Of a stretch of 64,000 bases of DNA, positions 24,124 to 31,209 are shown in pieces. A program made the translations under genes and the position numbers. Location of the stretch: positions 1,860,001 to 1,924,000 of the forward strand of contig CBDANN010000008.1 of the NCBI GenBank assembly GCA_965197635.1, given 5' to 3'. Each line of letters begins with the position of its first letter. Position 1 is the stretch's first letter. The notes under the pieces are model-generated. The model saw only the letters and a list, made by a program, of their open reading frames with translations, was not told the DNA's origin and did no database searches. Source of the DNA: Bin87 sp965197635 (lineage in GTDB: Bacteria; Chloroflexota; Dehalococcoidia; Lucifugimonadales; UBA3495).

Positions 24124-25158
24124 ATGCGCTTCGGCTCCTTCGTTTTTCCAGTAAGCCACGAGCCCGAAAAGGACTCGGCGATAATCGACAGCACCCTCGA
24201 CGAGATTCTACTGGCCGAACAAATCGGTATGCATTCGGTCTGGCTCACTGAACATCACTTCGACGGTGCTGCCGCCCATGCCGACCCTCTAGTGCTGGGC
24301 GCTGCCGTAGCCGCCCACACCAGCCAAGTCAAGATCGGGTTCGCCGTCGTCGAGCTGGCCTTCCACCATCCCGTCCGTTTGGCAGTGCAAACCGCCCTGC
24401 TGGACAACCTGAGCCACGGGCGGCTCATCGTGGGCACCGGCCGCGGCTCCGCCTACAACCACTACGAATACATCGGGTTTGGCATCACCATGGAGGACGG
24501 CATTGCTCGCCTGGACGAAGCCGAGGATTTGTTGGTCAAGGCGTGGACGGGCGAGGAACTGCACTACAGAGGCGAGCATTGGGACGTTGAGTTTCCCCTC
24601 CTGCGGCCGCGGCCCTACCAGCAACCCCATCCGCCGCTGATCCGCGCTTGCATCAGCGAAGCGTCCGCGGTGAAGATGGCGGAGATTGGCCGACCGGTGA
24701 TGATCGGCATACAGACCCTGCCCACCCTGCAAGCTCGTTTTGAGCGTTACCGGGCCACCATGCTGGATTCCGGTTTCACCGAGGAACAAACCGAGGCGAC
24801 GATGGACCAGTGTTGGGCCTCACGCGACCTGTTTGTTGCGGAGAGTCGCGACGAGGCGTTGGAAATCGCGGCCGCGGGATTCGAGCGGGAGCGCACCCAC
24901 TTCCGCCGCGCCCGCGAACTCTACAACCCCGGCGGCTTCCCGCCTCCCGATCCCAACCGACCGGTTCCGGCCGGCGAGAGCCTCGAGCATTCCTTCATTC
25001 TGGGCACGCCCTCGCAGGTGGCCGAGCAGGTGGCTGCGATGCGCGACATTGGCATCCGCAATCTGATGCTGAAGCTCAACACCGGAGAGATGGATACCAA
25101 CAAGGTGCAGAGATCCATGCGGCTGTTCGGCGAGAAGGTGATGCCCAAGTTCATTTGA
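24124..25158 (+). CDS. LLM class flavin-dependent oxidoreductase
   Basis: A 344-residue luciferase-like monooxygenase family protein of a different subgroup from the gene at 14968. Typical features are MRFGSFVFPVSHEPEKDS at the start, GMHSVWLTEHHFDGAAAHADP near residue 36, LLDNLSHGRLIVGTGRGSAY near residue 90 and LGTPSQVAEQVAAMRDIGI-type sequence near residue 300. The SVWLTEHHF motif is shared with the long-chain alkane/luciferase alpha-type group that uses FMN. Substrate unknown. A bidirectional terminator follows, before convergent Uma2 genes. Confidence 0.9.
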   Translation: MRFGSFVFPVSHEPEKDSAIIDSTLDEILLAEQIGMHSVWLTEHHFDGAAAHADPLVLGAAVAAHTSQVKIGFAVVELAFHHPVRLAVQTALLDNLSHGRLIVGTGRGSAYNHYEYIGFGITMEDGIARLDEAEDLLVKAWTGEELHYRGEHWDVEFPLLRPRPYQQPHPPLIRACISEASAVKMAEIGRPVMIGIQTLPTLQARFERYRATMLDSGFTEEQTEATMDQCWASRDLFVAESRDEALEIAAAGFERERTHFRRARELYNPGGFPPPDPNRPVPAGESLEHSFILGTPSQVAEQVAAMRDIGIRNLMLKLNTGEMDTNKVQRSMRLFGEKVMPKFI

Positions 25159-25165
25159 ACCTCAG

Positions 25166-25191
25166 AAAACCATCCCATGCGGATGGGTTTT
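25166..25191. terminator. Bidirectional terminator between convergent genes
   Basis: AAAACCATCC (25166-25175) pairs with GGATGGGTTTT (25181-25191) with one bulge. T-rich on both strands, it can stop the LLM gene (plus) and the Uma2 gene (minus). Confidence 0.75.
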
Positions 25192-25213
25192 CGCCCAGAA
25201 CGACCCAACTGAT

Positions 25214-25804
25214 TTAGCCGGGCATGATTTCGCTGACGGGCAGAGCGATGTCGGGAAAGCAGCCGGGGGTGATGGTGTCGCCGGGGAAGAAGATGCGTTT
25301 CACGGTGTATCTCCCGCCGACCGGTTCAGTATGCGCTTCCACGATGCCTTCGGGAATGACCGCAAGCCAAACCTCCGGGATGCCGGCTTCGGCGTATCGG
25401 GGCAGCTTCACGTTGCGGTCGTAGTCCGCCGAAGTGTCGGCGACCTCAATGAGCAGCAACACGTCCGCCGGGCCGGCCACGTTCGAGCCGTAAAGGTCGG
25501 CTCGTTCCCGCAGCAACGCCAGGTCGGGTAGCGGCTCGGTGCCATCGTCCAAACGTACCGGGCTTTGCACTTGCACGACCGCACGCCTTCCCACGCCTAC
25601 TGATAGCTCCCGGTTGAATCCGTTAACCGAGCCGACGTGCCGACTGCCGATGGGGGGCATATTGATAATCACTCCATCAATCAGTTCCACGCGGTCGTCC
25701 TCGGTCAGGATGCCGGCATCGGCCATGGCGTAGTAGTCGGCCACCGTGAAACGACGCGGTTCGACCTTGCTAACTGGGGGGGGTGGTTTGGTTTGCGTCG
25801 TCAT
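25214..25804 (-). CDS. Uma2 family (DUF820) endonuclease-like protein
   Basis: A 196-residue protein with the DUF820 order: RFTVADYYAMADAGILTEDD, VELIDGVIINMPPIGSRH, PLPDLALLRERADLY with the PD acid, VLLLIEVADTSADYDRNVKL with the E-x-K-like site and YAEAGIPEVWLAVI. It overlaps the neighbouring Uma2 gene by 4 bases (ATGA), so the two are co-translated. The two are clear paralogues, sharing the same ends (ITPGCFPDIALPVS). The family resembles PD-(D/E)XK nucleases, with no agreed cellular role. Confidence 0.9.
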   Translation of the reverse strand: MTTQTKPPPPVSKVEPRRFTVADYYAMADAGILTEDDRVELIDGVIINMPPIGSRHVGSVNGFNRELSVGVGRRAVVQVQSPVRLDDGTEPLPDLALLRERADLYGSNVAGPADVLLLIEVADTSADYDRNVKLPRYAEAGIPEVWLAVIPEGIVEAHTEPVGGRYTVKRIFFPGDTITPGCFPDIALPVSEIMPG

Positions 25805-26412
25805 ACTGACCCTCCTTCAGACTGACCGGGCAGGATTTGGCTGACGGGCAGGGCGATGTCGGGAAAGCAGCCGGGGGTGATGGTGTCGCCGGGGACATGG
25901 ATGCGTGTATGAGTGTATCGTCCGCCGGCCGGCTCAGTATGCGCCTCCACCACGCGCTCCGGTAGTATGGCTAACCAGACCTCCGGTATGCCGGCGGCGG
26001 CGTACCGGGGCAGCTTTTCGTAGCGTTCATAATCCGCCGGGCCGTCGGTTACCTCAATCAGGAGCAGAACGTCTTCCGGATCGGGCGTTTTTGATGCGTA
26101 AAAATCTTCTCGTTCAAGCAGAAGAACCAAGTCAGATTCCGGGGCGTTGTACTCGTCCAACGCTACTGTCCCGCGCACGCTGGAAATAGCTCGCCTCTCG
26201 AGTGCCCGTATCAAGAACGTATTGAGTCTGGTCACGACGGCAAAATAGCGATTGCTGAGCACGGCGGCCGGGTCCACTATCAACCCGTCCAGCAAATCAA
26301 CCCGTTCTTCTTTCTTCAAGATGCCCGCTTCGGCCATGGCGTAGTATTCGGCTACGGTGAAGCGGCGCGGCTCGAGGGTAGTGGACGGACGGGGTTCGGT
26401 CTGCGTAACCAT
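25801..26412 (-). CDS. Uma2 family (DUF820) endonuclease-like protein, paralogue
   Basis: A 203-residue paralogue of the next gene. It contains RFTVAEYYAMAEAGILKKEE, VDLLDGLIVDP, APESDLVLLLEREDFY, LLLIEVTDGPADYERYEKL and YAAAGIPEVWLAIL. The DNA-level similarity of the 3' parts (25845-25890 and 25245-25290) points to tandem duplication. It is preceded by GGGAGGTAGC near the ATG. The upstream gene on this strand is an aminotransferase transcribed toward it; the gap is only 15 bases, so the three may share a message. Confidence 0.9.
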   Translation of the reverse strand: MVTQTEPRPSTTLEPRRFTVAEYYAMAEAGILKKEERVDLLDGLIVDPAAVLSNRYFAVVTRLNTFLIRALERRAISSVRGTVALDEYNAPESDLVLLLEREDFYASKTPDPEDVLLLIEVTDGPADYERYEKLPRYAAAGIPEVWLAILPERVVEAHTEPAGGRYTHTRIHVPGDTITPGCFPDIALPVSQILPGQSEGGSV

Positions 26413-26427
26413 AATGCTACCTCCCGG

Positions 26428-27594
26428 CTAAAGCCCCCGCACCATGGCGTCCAGGCTTTCCAGCGCTTTGCTGATGTTTTCCTGGCTGTTGGCGTAGGAC
26501 AGCCTCACGTAACCTTCGCCATGCTCGCCGAACGCGGCCCCGGACAGCAGGGCGACGCCGGCCTCCTGCATTGCCCGTTCCTCAAATTCGGCGCTGGCAA
26601 GGCCCGTCTCCTTGATACTGGGGAAGGCATAGAACGCCCCCTCCGGCTCGGGGCAATTGATGCCCGGGATGGACTGCAAGCCGTCGGCGATGAGGCGGCG
26701 GCGGCGGGCAAACTCGGCGGCCATCTCCTGCACCGCGTCCTGCGGACCGTCCAGCGCGGCCACGCCGGCAATCTGGCTGAAGGACGCCGCGCAGGACACG
26801 CTGTTGGTGGCCAGTCGGGAGACATGGGGCACCAGTTCCTCCGGCATGATTCCGTAGCCCAGCCGCCACCCCGTCATGGCGTAGCTCTTGGAAAAACCGT
26901 CCAGGATGATGGTCCGGTCCGCCATCCCCGGCAACGCCGCGATGCTGTGGTGCTCGCCGGAGTACAGGATGTCCTTGTAGATTTCATCCGACATCACGTA
27001 CATGTCGGGATGGCTCCGCACCACGTCGGCGATGGTTTCCAGCTCCTCCAGCGTGAATGCGGACCCGCAGGGGTTCTCCGGCGAGTTGACGATGAGCAAT
27101 CGCGTCCGCTCGTTGACCATTTCGGGCAGGCGGCTCAGGTCGGGATGATAGGCTTTGTCCTCCAGCAGCTGCATCGGCACCGCTTTCGCCCCGCTGAACT
27201 CGATCATGGACTCGTAGATGGGGAAGCCCGGGTTGGGGTAGATCACTTCCGCGCCGGCCTCGGCAATGGCCAGCAACACGTAGAACATAATCGGCTTGGC
27301 CCCCGGCGTGACCACCACTTGCTCCCAGTCCGTGTCGATGCCGCGCACCTCCAGGCTGTTGCGCGCCACCGCCTGGCGCAGTTCGGGCAGTCCCGGCGTG
27401 GGGCCGTAGTGGGTGTAACCGTCCTGCAACGCTTTCACGCCCGCCTCGACGATGTGCGCCGGCGTTTCAAAGTCGGGTTCGCCAATCTCCAGGTGTACGA
27501 TTTCCCGGCCCTGCGCTTCCAATGCGCGCGCTTTCGCCAACACCTCAAAGGCGGATTCAGTCCCCAAACGGCTCATACGGGTGGCAATAGTCAT
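26428..27594 (-). CDS. Class I/II PLP-dependent aminotransferase (aspartate aminotransferase type)
   Basis: A 388-residue fold-type I aminotransferase. Markers are ALEAQGREIVHLEIGEPDFE near the start, YTHYGPTPGLPELRQAVA near residue 61, SPENPCGSAFTLEEL near residue 170 (usual NPxNPTG altered to SPENPCG), the Schiff-base lysine in LDGFSKSYAMTGWRLGYG near residue 230, and the carboxylate-binding Arg in GYVRLSYANSQENI near the end. Donor and acceptor cannot be assigned; the family includes AspC and ArAT-like enzymes. It is read divergently from the nitroreductase gene. Confidence 0.93.
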   Translation of the reverse strand: MTIATRMSRLGTESAFEVLAKARALEAQGREIVHLEIGEPDFETPAHIVEAGVKALQDGYTHYGPTPGLPELRQAVARNSLEVRGIDTDWEQVVVTPGAKPIMFYVLLAIAEAGAEVIYPNPGFPIYESMIEFSGAKAVPMQLLEDKAYHPDLSRLPEMVNERTRLLIVNSPENPCGSAFTLEELETIADVVRSHPDMYVMSDEIYKDILYSGEHHSIAALPGMADRTIILDGFSKSYAMTGWRLGYGIMPEELVPHVSRLATNSVSCAASFSQIAGVAALDGPQDAVQEMAAEFARRRRLIADGLQSIPGINCPEPEGAFYAFPSIKETGLASAEFEERAMQEAGVALLSGAAFGEHGEGYVRLSYANSQENISKALESLDAMVRGL

Positions 27595-27744
27595 AACTCT
27601 GTGTCCCTCAAAAATTCGGCGTGGTCAAACTGGCCGTCGGCCTCACCGCAAGGTTATCACATCGACGGTCCCCATTGCGGCGCGAGCGCTGCCGGTTCCG
27701 GCGCGGGTACACTATACTCGGCACACACCAAAGGAGCTGAACCC

Positions 27745-28401
27745 ATGCCTGTCATACACAACTTGCCGCCCGATGAGTTGCTCACCACCACCCGGGCCGT
27801 TCGCAAACGACTGGACTTCGACCGACCCATTCCTGACGACCTGATCCAGGAGTGCCTGGCCGTAGCCCAGCAGGCGCCGACCGCCAGCAACCGGCAGAAC
27901 TGGCATTTCCTCGTGGTCACAGATGCCGACAAGCGCAAGGCGTTGGCTGACCTGTATCGCAAAGGGTGGGAGCAGTACACGCAGTCGCCAACGGCTGCCA
28001 CCAATCTGACCTACGATGACCCAATCCGTGCCGCCGTCCAGGAGCGAGTGGGCGACTCGGCGCAGTATCTCGCGGACAACCTGCATCGCGTACCGGCAAT
28101 GGTGATACCGTGCATCTTTGGCCGCACTGACAGCGCCGGGACGTTGGCTCAAAGCGCCCAGTGGGGCACCATCATGCCGGCAGCCTGGAGCCTGATGCTG
28201 GCCGCCCGCGCCCGCGGCATCGGATCGGTGTTCACCTGCATCCACCTGATGCACGAGGAGGAAGCGGCCGAAATCCTTGGCATTCCCCACCGGCGGGTGA
28301 TGCAGGCCGGTCTCATCCCTCTGGCCTATACCATCGGCGACCGGTTCCGCCCGGCGCACCGGGAACCGCTGGACGACATCGTTCACTGGAACGGGTGGTA
28401 G
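27745..28401 (+). CDS. Nitroreductase family FMN protein
   Basis: A 218-residue nitroreductase-fold protein. TTRAVRKRLDFDRPIPDDLI with LAVAQQAPTASNRQNWHFLV at residues 13-50 gives the FMN-binding signature, and QWGTIMPAAWSLMLAARARG near residue 140 is the second conserved helix. The ATG at 27745 follows an AAAGGAG site at about 27730. The same frame is open far upstream through the antisense of the aminotransferase gene, which is not coding. Possible activities include reduction of nitro groups or related flavin chemistry; the substrate is unknown. Confidence 0.92.
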   Translation: MPVIHNLPPDELLTTTRAVRKRLDFDRPIPDDLIQECLAVAQQAPTASNRQNWHFLVVTDADKRKALADLYRKGWEQYTQSPTAATNLTYDDPIRAAVQERVGDSAQYLADNLHRVPAMVIPCIFGRTDSAGTLAQSAQWGTIMPAAWSLMLAARARGIGSVFTCIHLMHEEEAAEILGIPHRRVMQAGLIPLAYTIGDRFRPAHREPLDDIVHWNGW

Positions 28402-28464
28402 GCCGACGTTATGCTGGTAGAATAGTCGCTGTCAACACGGCAGCGAGCGCCTGGCAGGAGGGCC

Positions 28465-29160
28465 ATGATGAGGATTTTCCGGCGTCGCCAACAGGAATCC
28501 AGCGACAACGAGACGGCGGAAACCGCCGGCGGTAGGTCACGCGCCCCTCAGCAGTTCAACCCAATCCCATGCCTTGACGGTCTCGTCTGGATTGAGGACG
28601 GTTGCCTCCACAAGTCGGGCATCGACACCAGTCTATCTTTCCGACTGCCGCTCCAGGATGTATCGGACATCATCGCTGATTGGGACTTCTTCAAGGAGAA
28701 CCCGACCCGCGCCGAAACCAAGCTGATGGTTCAGGGGCCGGTGGGACTGGTACGGGCGAGTTTCGGCTCTCTCCAATACTCCGGTATGATCAGCCTGACC
28801 GCCCACCTCCATCACGTCTATACCGAAGAGGAAACCACCGAGCTGGCCGGGACGCCGGACGAGACCCCCGAGATGGTCGGCCCTTTCCAGTGCCGGCGTG
28901 GCATGATGTGGGCTGACCGTGATTTCGTGTATCTCGGCAAGTCCGTGTCCGCCGATTCCGCCCGCGTCCCCATGGGCACCATCGACGGCGTGAAAGCTCA
29001 TTGGGACCGCTCCATCGTCAACAACGGCCGGCGTATCCGCCTGGACGTGTTCAGCCGTCTTGGGGGTCTGATGGGCTCCGAGTTCTCGGTCAAGCAAGCT
29101 TCGGGCGTCTTTACCCTGGTTAACTACGTGAACCAGCTGCGGACGGCGCCGGCGCAGTAA
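28465..29160 (+). CDS. Hypothetical protein, PH-like beta-rich
   Basis: A 231-residue soluble protein without a recognised family. The N-terminal 30 residues are charged and variable. The middle contains FRLPLQDVSDIIADWDFF and GPVGLVRASFGSLQYSGMIS, and the C-terminal half repeats the strand pattern with IDGVKAHWDRSIVNNGRR. Its last 33 residues (GGLMGSEFSVKQASGVFTLV onward) recur as a diverged fragment at 30329-30427, so the gene belongs to a local duplicate family. It is preceded by CAGGAGG. Confidence 0.6.
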   Translation: MMRIFRRRQQESSDNETAETAGGRSRAPQQFNPIPCLDGLVWIEDGCLHKSGIDTSLSFRLPLQDVSDIIADWDFFKENPTRAETKLMVQGPVGLVRASFGSLQYSGMISLTAHLHHVYTEEETTELAGTPDETPEMVGPFQCRRGMMWADRDFVYLGKSVSADSARVPMGTIDGVKAHWDRSIVNNGRRIRLDVFSRLGGLMGSEFSVKQASGVFTLVNYVNQLRTAPAQ

Positions 29161-29931
29161 TCGGGCTGACGGGCGGGGCCGGCACAAGCCCGGCGGGTGG
29201 CAACCCGGGGTGGTGTATCGTGCGGCCGCTATCCCAGTACACCGTAGAATTGTACCGATGGGGCAACCGCTATCCGTTCAGAGAATGGTAACTGTTCACG
29301 TTTGAGGGGACGGAGGTGGTTTGCGGTGGACATTCTGTGCTGGACTGGCTGCTGGGAACGGGCCGAATGGGCCTCAGATCAGGGCAATCGCGTCTAAATT
29401 TTGGTGACACGCGGAACCCCATCTAATACGAGATCAGACGGCTCCCGTCGCTTGAAAATAGACTGCTTCAACATCAACAGACGCGGATTTCAGCCTATCT
29501 CCGGGTTTCTTGTAACAACCAACACACTGGCATAGGGCGACATTATCAGCATTTAGAATTCAATGTCCCACTTCTTATTGTATATGTTGAAGACGCGATT
29601 GCCCTGGGCCTCAGATCCCCTCAACTCTGAACAGTTATAAAGAATGGTACGATGACCGGAGCGACCAGGCTGCTAACCAGGTGTCAAATGCTCTTGACCA
29701 ACTACAGGCCGGCAATTGGAACAACGCCAGGGCTTTAGTATTACAGTTGCACTTGAATTGAGGGCCTCTGAAAGTGTCTCTTGTAGTGGACCCCAAGGCA
29801 CGTGCTTGGCGCCGCCGGCTCCACCAAGGCTACCATACATGCAGGTCGGCGCTCCCATAAAGTGGATACAGTAGCCTGCATAACAGTCGTCTAACTTCGG
29901 GCATGGTCATCGACATACGTCCTTCCCTTGA
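29161..29931. other. Gene-poor stretch with a miniature element and a coding remnant
   Basis: About 770 bases without an intact gene. It contains the 225-bp element at 29381-29605 and, at 29642-29761, a short frame reading EWYDDRSDQAANQVSNALDQ and ending at a TGA. That frame has protein-like composition but no start, and may be the tail of a lost gene. Confidence 0.5.
29381..29605. mobile_element. 225-bp miniature inverted-repeat element with 12-bp flanking direct repeats
   Basis: AGGGCAATCGCGTCT at 29381-29395 is perfectly inverted at 29591-29605. Directly outside, GGGCCTCAGATC occurs at 29369-29380 and again at 29606-29617. The 15-bp terminal repeats resemble the sequence after the IS630 remnant at 57574-57590 (TTTAGACGCGATTGC). 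No transposase is inside, so it is a non-autonomous (MITE-like) element. A 12-bp target duplication would be unusual for IS630. Confidence 0.7.
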
Positions 29932-30117
29932 AGCGCGGCTGTAATATTAGGCGACGGGGTATTTGAGCACCGTCTGGGAGCGGGCTACCGGGTCTATTTC
30001 GATAGGGACGGCAATACACTGTGGCTACTCCACGGCGGCGACAAGGACAATCGCCGGGAACAGCAGCGAGACATCGCCAGGGCCAAAAGGTATTGGCGGG
30101 ACTATCAACAGAGGTGA
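29932..30117 (+). pseudogene. HigB/RelE-type (Gp49-like) toxin remnant lacking its N-terminus
   Basis: The frame open from 29932 to a TGA at 30115-30117 reads GDGVFEHRLGAGYRVYFDRD, then LWLLHGGDKDNRREQQRDIA and KRYWRDYQQR. That is the C-terminal half of the phage Gp49-like/HigB toxin family, whose members usually have about 95-100 residues. A stop (29929-29931) and no start codon precede it, so about 35-40 N-terminal residues are missing or shifted out of frame. It is followed 5 bases later by a frameshifted antitoxin-like frame. Both partners look dead. Confidence 0.65.
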
Positions 30118-30122
30118 ACGAT

Positions 30123-30324
30123 ATGGATGGATATACCAGGATGGTGCGGGAGAGGGCGGAGCCCTGAGTTTTACGCGCTCCGTTACGAACAGGCTTCGTC
30201 CTACCTGGTCGGTGGGAGCGGCAAAGACCGGGAAATTGCGCTCTACATCCTGGGGGAGCAGCTGGGCGTTTCCGATGACGAAGTTAACCGCCTTATCGCT
30301 GAGGCAGAGCGGGCGTCGGTGTAG
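30123..30324 (+). pseudogene. Frameshifted antitoxin-like gene, partner of the HigB-type remnant
   Basis: From the ATG at 30123 the frame reads MDGYTRMVRERAEP and stops. One base further on in phase, the sequence continues PEFYALRYEQASSYLVGGSG, then YILGEQLGVSDDEVNRLIAE and AERASV, ending at 30324. Joining the halves gives a natural helical protein of about 65 residues. The helix-turn-helix-like ILGEQLGVSDDEVNRLI fits a small antitoxin. A 5-base deletion (or 1-base insertion) near 30165 would explain the break. Confidence 0.5.
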
Positions 30325-30328
30325 CGGC

Positions 30329-30427
30329 GGCGGGCTGATGGGTTCCGAGTTTTCCGTCAAGCGGGCGTTGGGCGTATTTACGCTGGCGAACTACGTCAAC
30401 CAGGTGCGGACGGCGCCGGCGCAGCAG
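30329..30427 (+). pseudogene. Diverged duplicate of the C-terminus of the 28465-29160 gene
   Basis: The translation GGLMGSEFSVKRALGVFTLA then NYVNQVRTAPAQ matches the last 33 residues of the hypothetical protein ending at 29160 at about 27 of 33 positions. The DNA is about 80% alike. No upstream part of the gene is present, so it is a truncated paralogue left after a rearrangement. Confidence 0.75.
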
Positions 30428-30473
30428 AAGTGTGACAAAATACCGGACATTGTCTCACCCCACGCCGGCCACT

Positions 30474-30510
30474 TGTCACTGTGAGCGCAGCGGGGCAATC
30501 CCGTCGGCGT
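30474..30510 (+). repeat. Dispersed repeat, solo arm (TGTCA-TG-GAGCGCAGCG type)
   Basis: A 37-bp segment matching 49101-49137 at 33 of 37 bases. This is the left arm of the element described at 49101-49230; the right arm is absent here. Confidence 0.7.
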
Positions 30511-30557
30511 TACGCCAACCTGTCCGGCATATCCCTCAAGCTTGCGGAGTGTTCGGC

Positions 30558-30881
30558 GTGCCATCGGCAAACGAAAATCGTCGGCTGCGCGAGGCATACG
30601 AGGAATTGCCCAAAACGGAACGCCACGGAATTTCTAACGCTGAGAGGCATCCTGACATTGAACCGGAATGGATTATGCAAATCATTGCCAATCCTTATGA
30701 CCGATTTGAGGAATACCGTGGCGGAGAGCGAATGACAATTTTAGTTGGTAAAGTACCGCAGGCCCGTCACTGGATAAAGTTGGTATTTTGGGGCGACCCT
30801 GAAACTGGCCTGTTTCATACCGCTGATATGGACCGCAGGTTGGCGGGAAAGTACGGAGGAATACCATGGAACAGCGCGTGA
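30558..30881 (+). CDS. DUF4258-like small protein, probable toxin-side partner
   Basis: A 107-residue frame beginning with GTG at 30558. The core reads GISNAERHPDIEPEWIMQII then ANPYDRFEEYRGGERMTILV, GKVPQARHWIKLVFWGDPET and FHTADMDRRLAGKYGG. The 'H..i....i..i..nP......~~~~~~~~~~g.......lkvv......~~~v.Ta' layout resembles DUF4258/RelE-like small proteins. The frame is open upstream to 30432 but that part covers a dispersed repeat. It overlaps the next gene by 16 bases, as in toxin-antitoxin pairs. The start codon is uncertain. Confidence 0.6.
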   Translation: MPSANENRRLREAYEELPKTERHGISNAERHPDIEPEWIMQIIANPYDRFEEYRGGERMTILVGKVPQARHWIKLVFWGDPETGLFHTADMDRRLAGKYGGIPWNSA

Positions 30882-31186
30882 ATGACCTGCAAAGCAAGTT
30901 TGGTCCGGAACCGGTCGTGAAGTACTTTCCTGAAACGCAATGGCTGTGGATTGACAGCGGGAAGCCTCTCGGCGAAGCCGAAACGATCGCAAACGGGGTC
31001 GTCGTCTTTTACAACAAAGCAGACCCTACGCAGGCGGAAGGGGTTCGCATCGAATTCGCCGAGGACGTGCTGAAACCGTTCGTGGATGCAATCCTGGCGA
31101 AGTACGGCGTGAAGCAAGCGCAACCGCATGACGACGGCAAGGCGAACACACCGCAAACCGACCCGAACGGTGTCCCCGCCAAGTAA
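30866..31186 (+). CDS. DUF2283-like small protein, probable antitoxin-side partner
   Basis: A 106-residue protein with ATG at 30866 behind CGGAGGAA. VVKYFPETQWLWIDSGKPLG followed by ANGVVVFYNKADPTQAEGVR and IEFAEDVLKPFVDAI resembles the DUF2283 pattern (Y.p..D.l.i.~.......~ve~~~gv...yd..g.ivgiei..as). DUF2283 genes often sit beside DUF4258 genes, and both are considered toxin-antitoxin-like. The 25-residue C-terminus is hydrophilic and variable. Antitoxin function is inferred from the context. Confidence 0.6.
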   Translation: MEQRVNDLQSKFGPEPVVKYFPETQWLWIDSGKPLGEAETIANGVVVFYNKADPTQAEGVRIEFAEDVLKPFVDAILAKYGVKQAQPHDDGKANTPQTDPNGVPAK

Positions 31187-31209
31187 CCCCGCAATCATCA
31201 AAATCCCCC

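Noticed and set aside
26521..27744. Long plus-strand open frame ahead of the nitroreductase gene
   Set aside because: It is the antisense of the aminotransferase gene; only the part from the ATG at 27745 has family similarity and a ribosome site.
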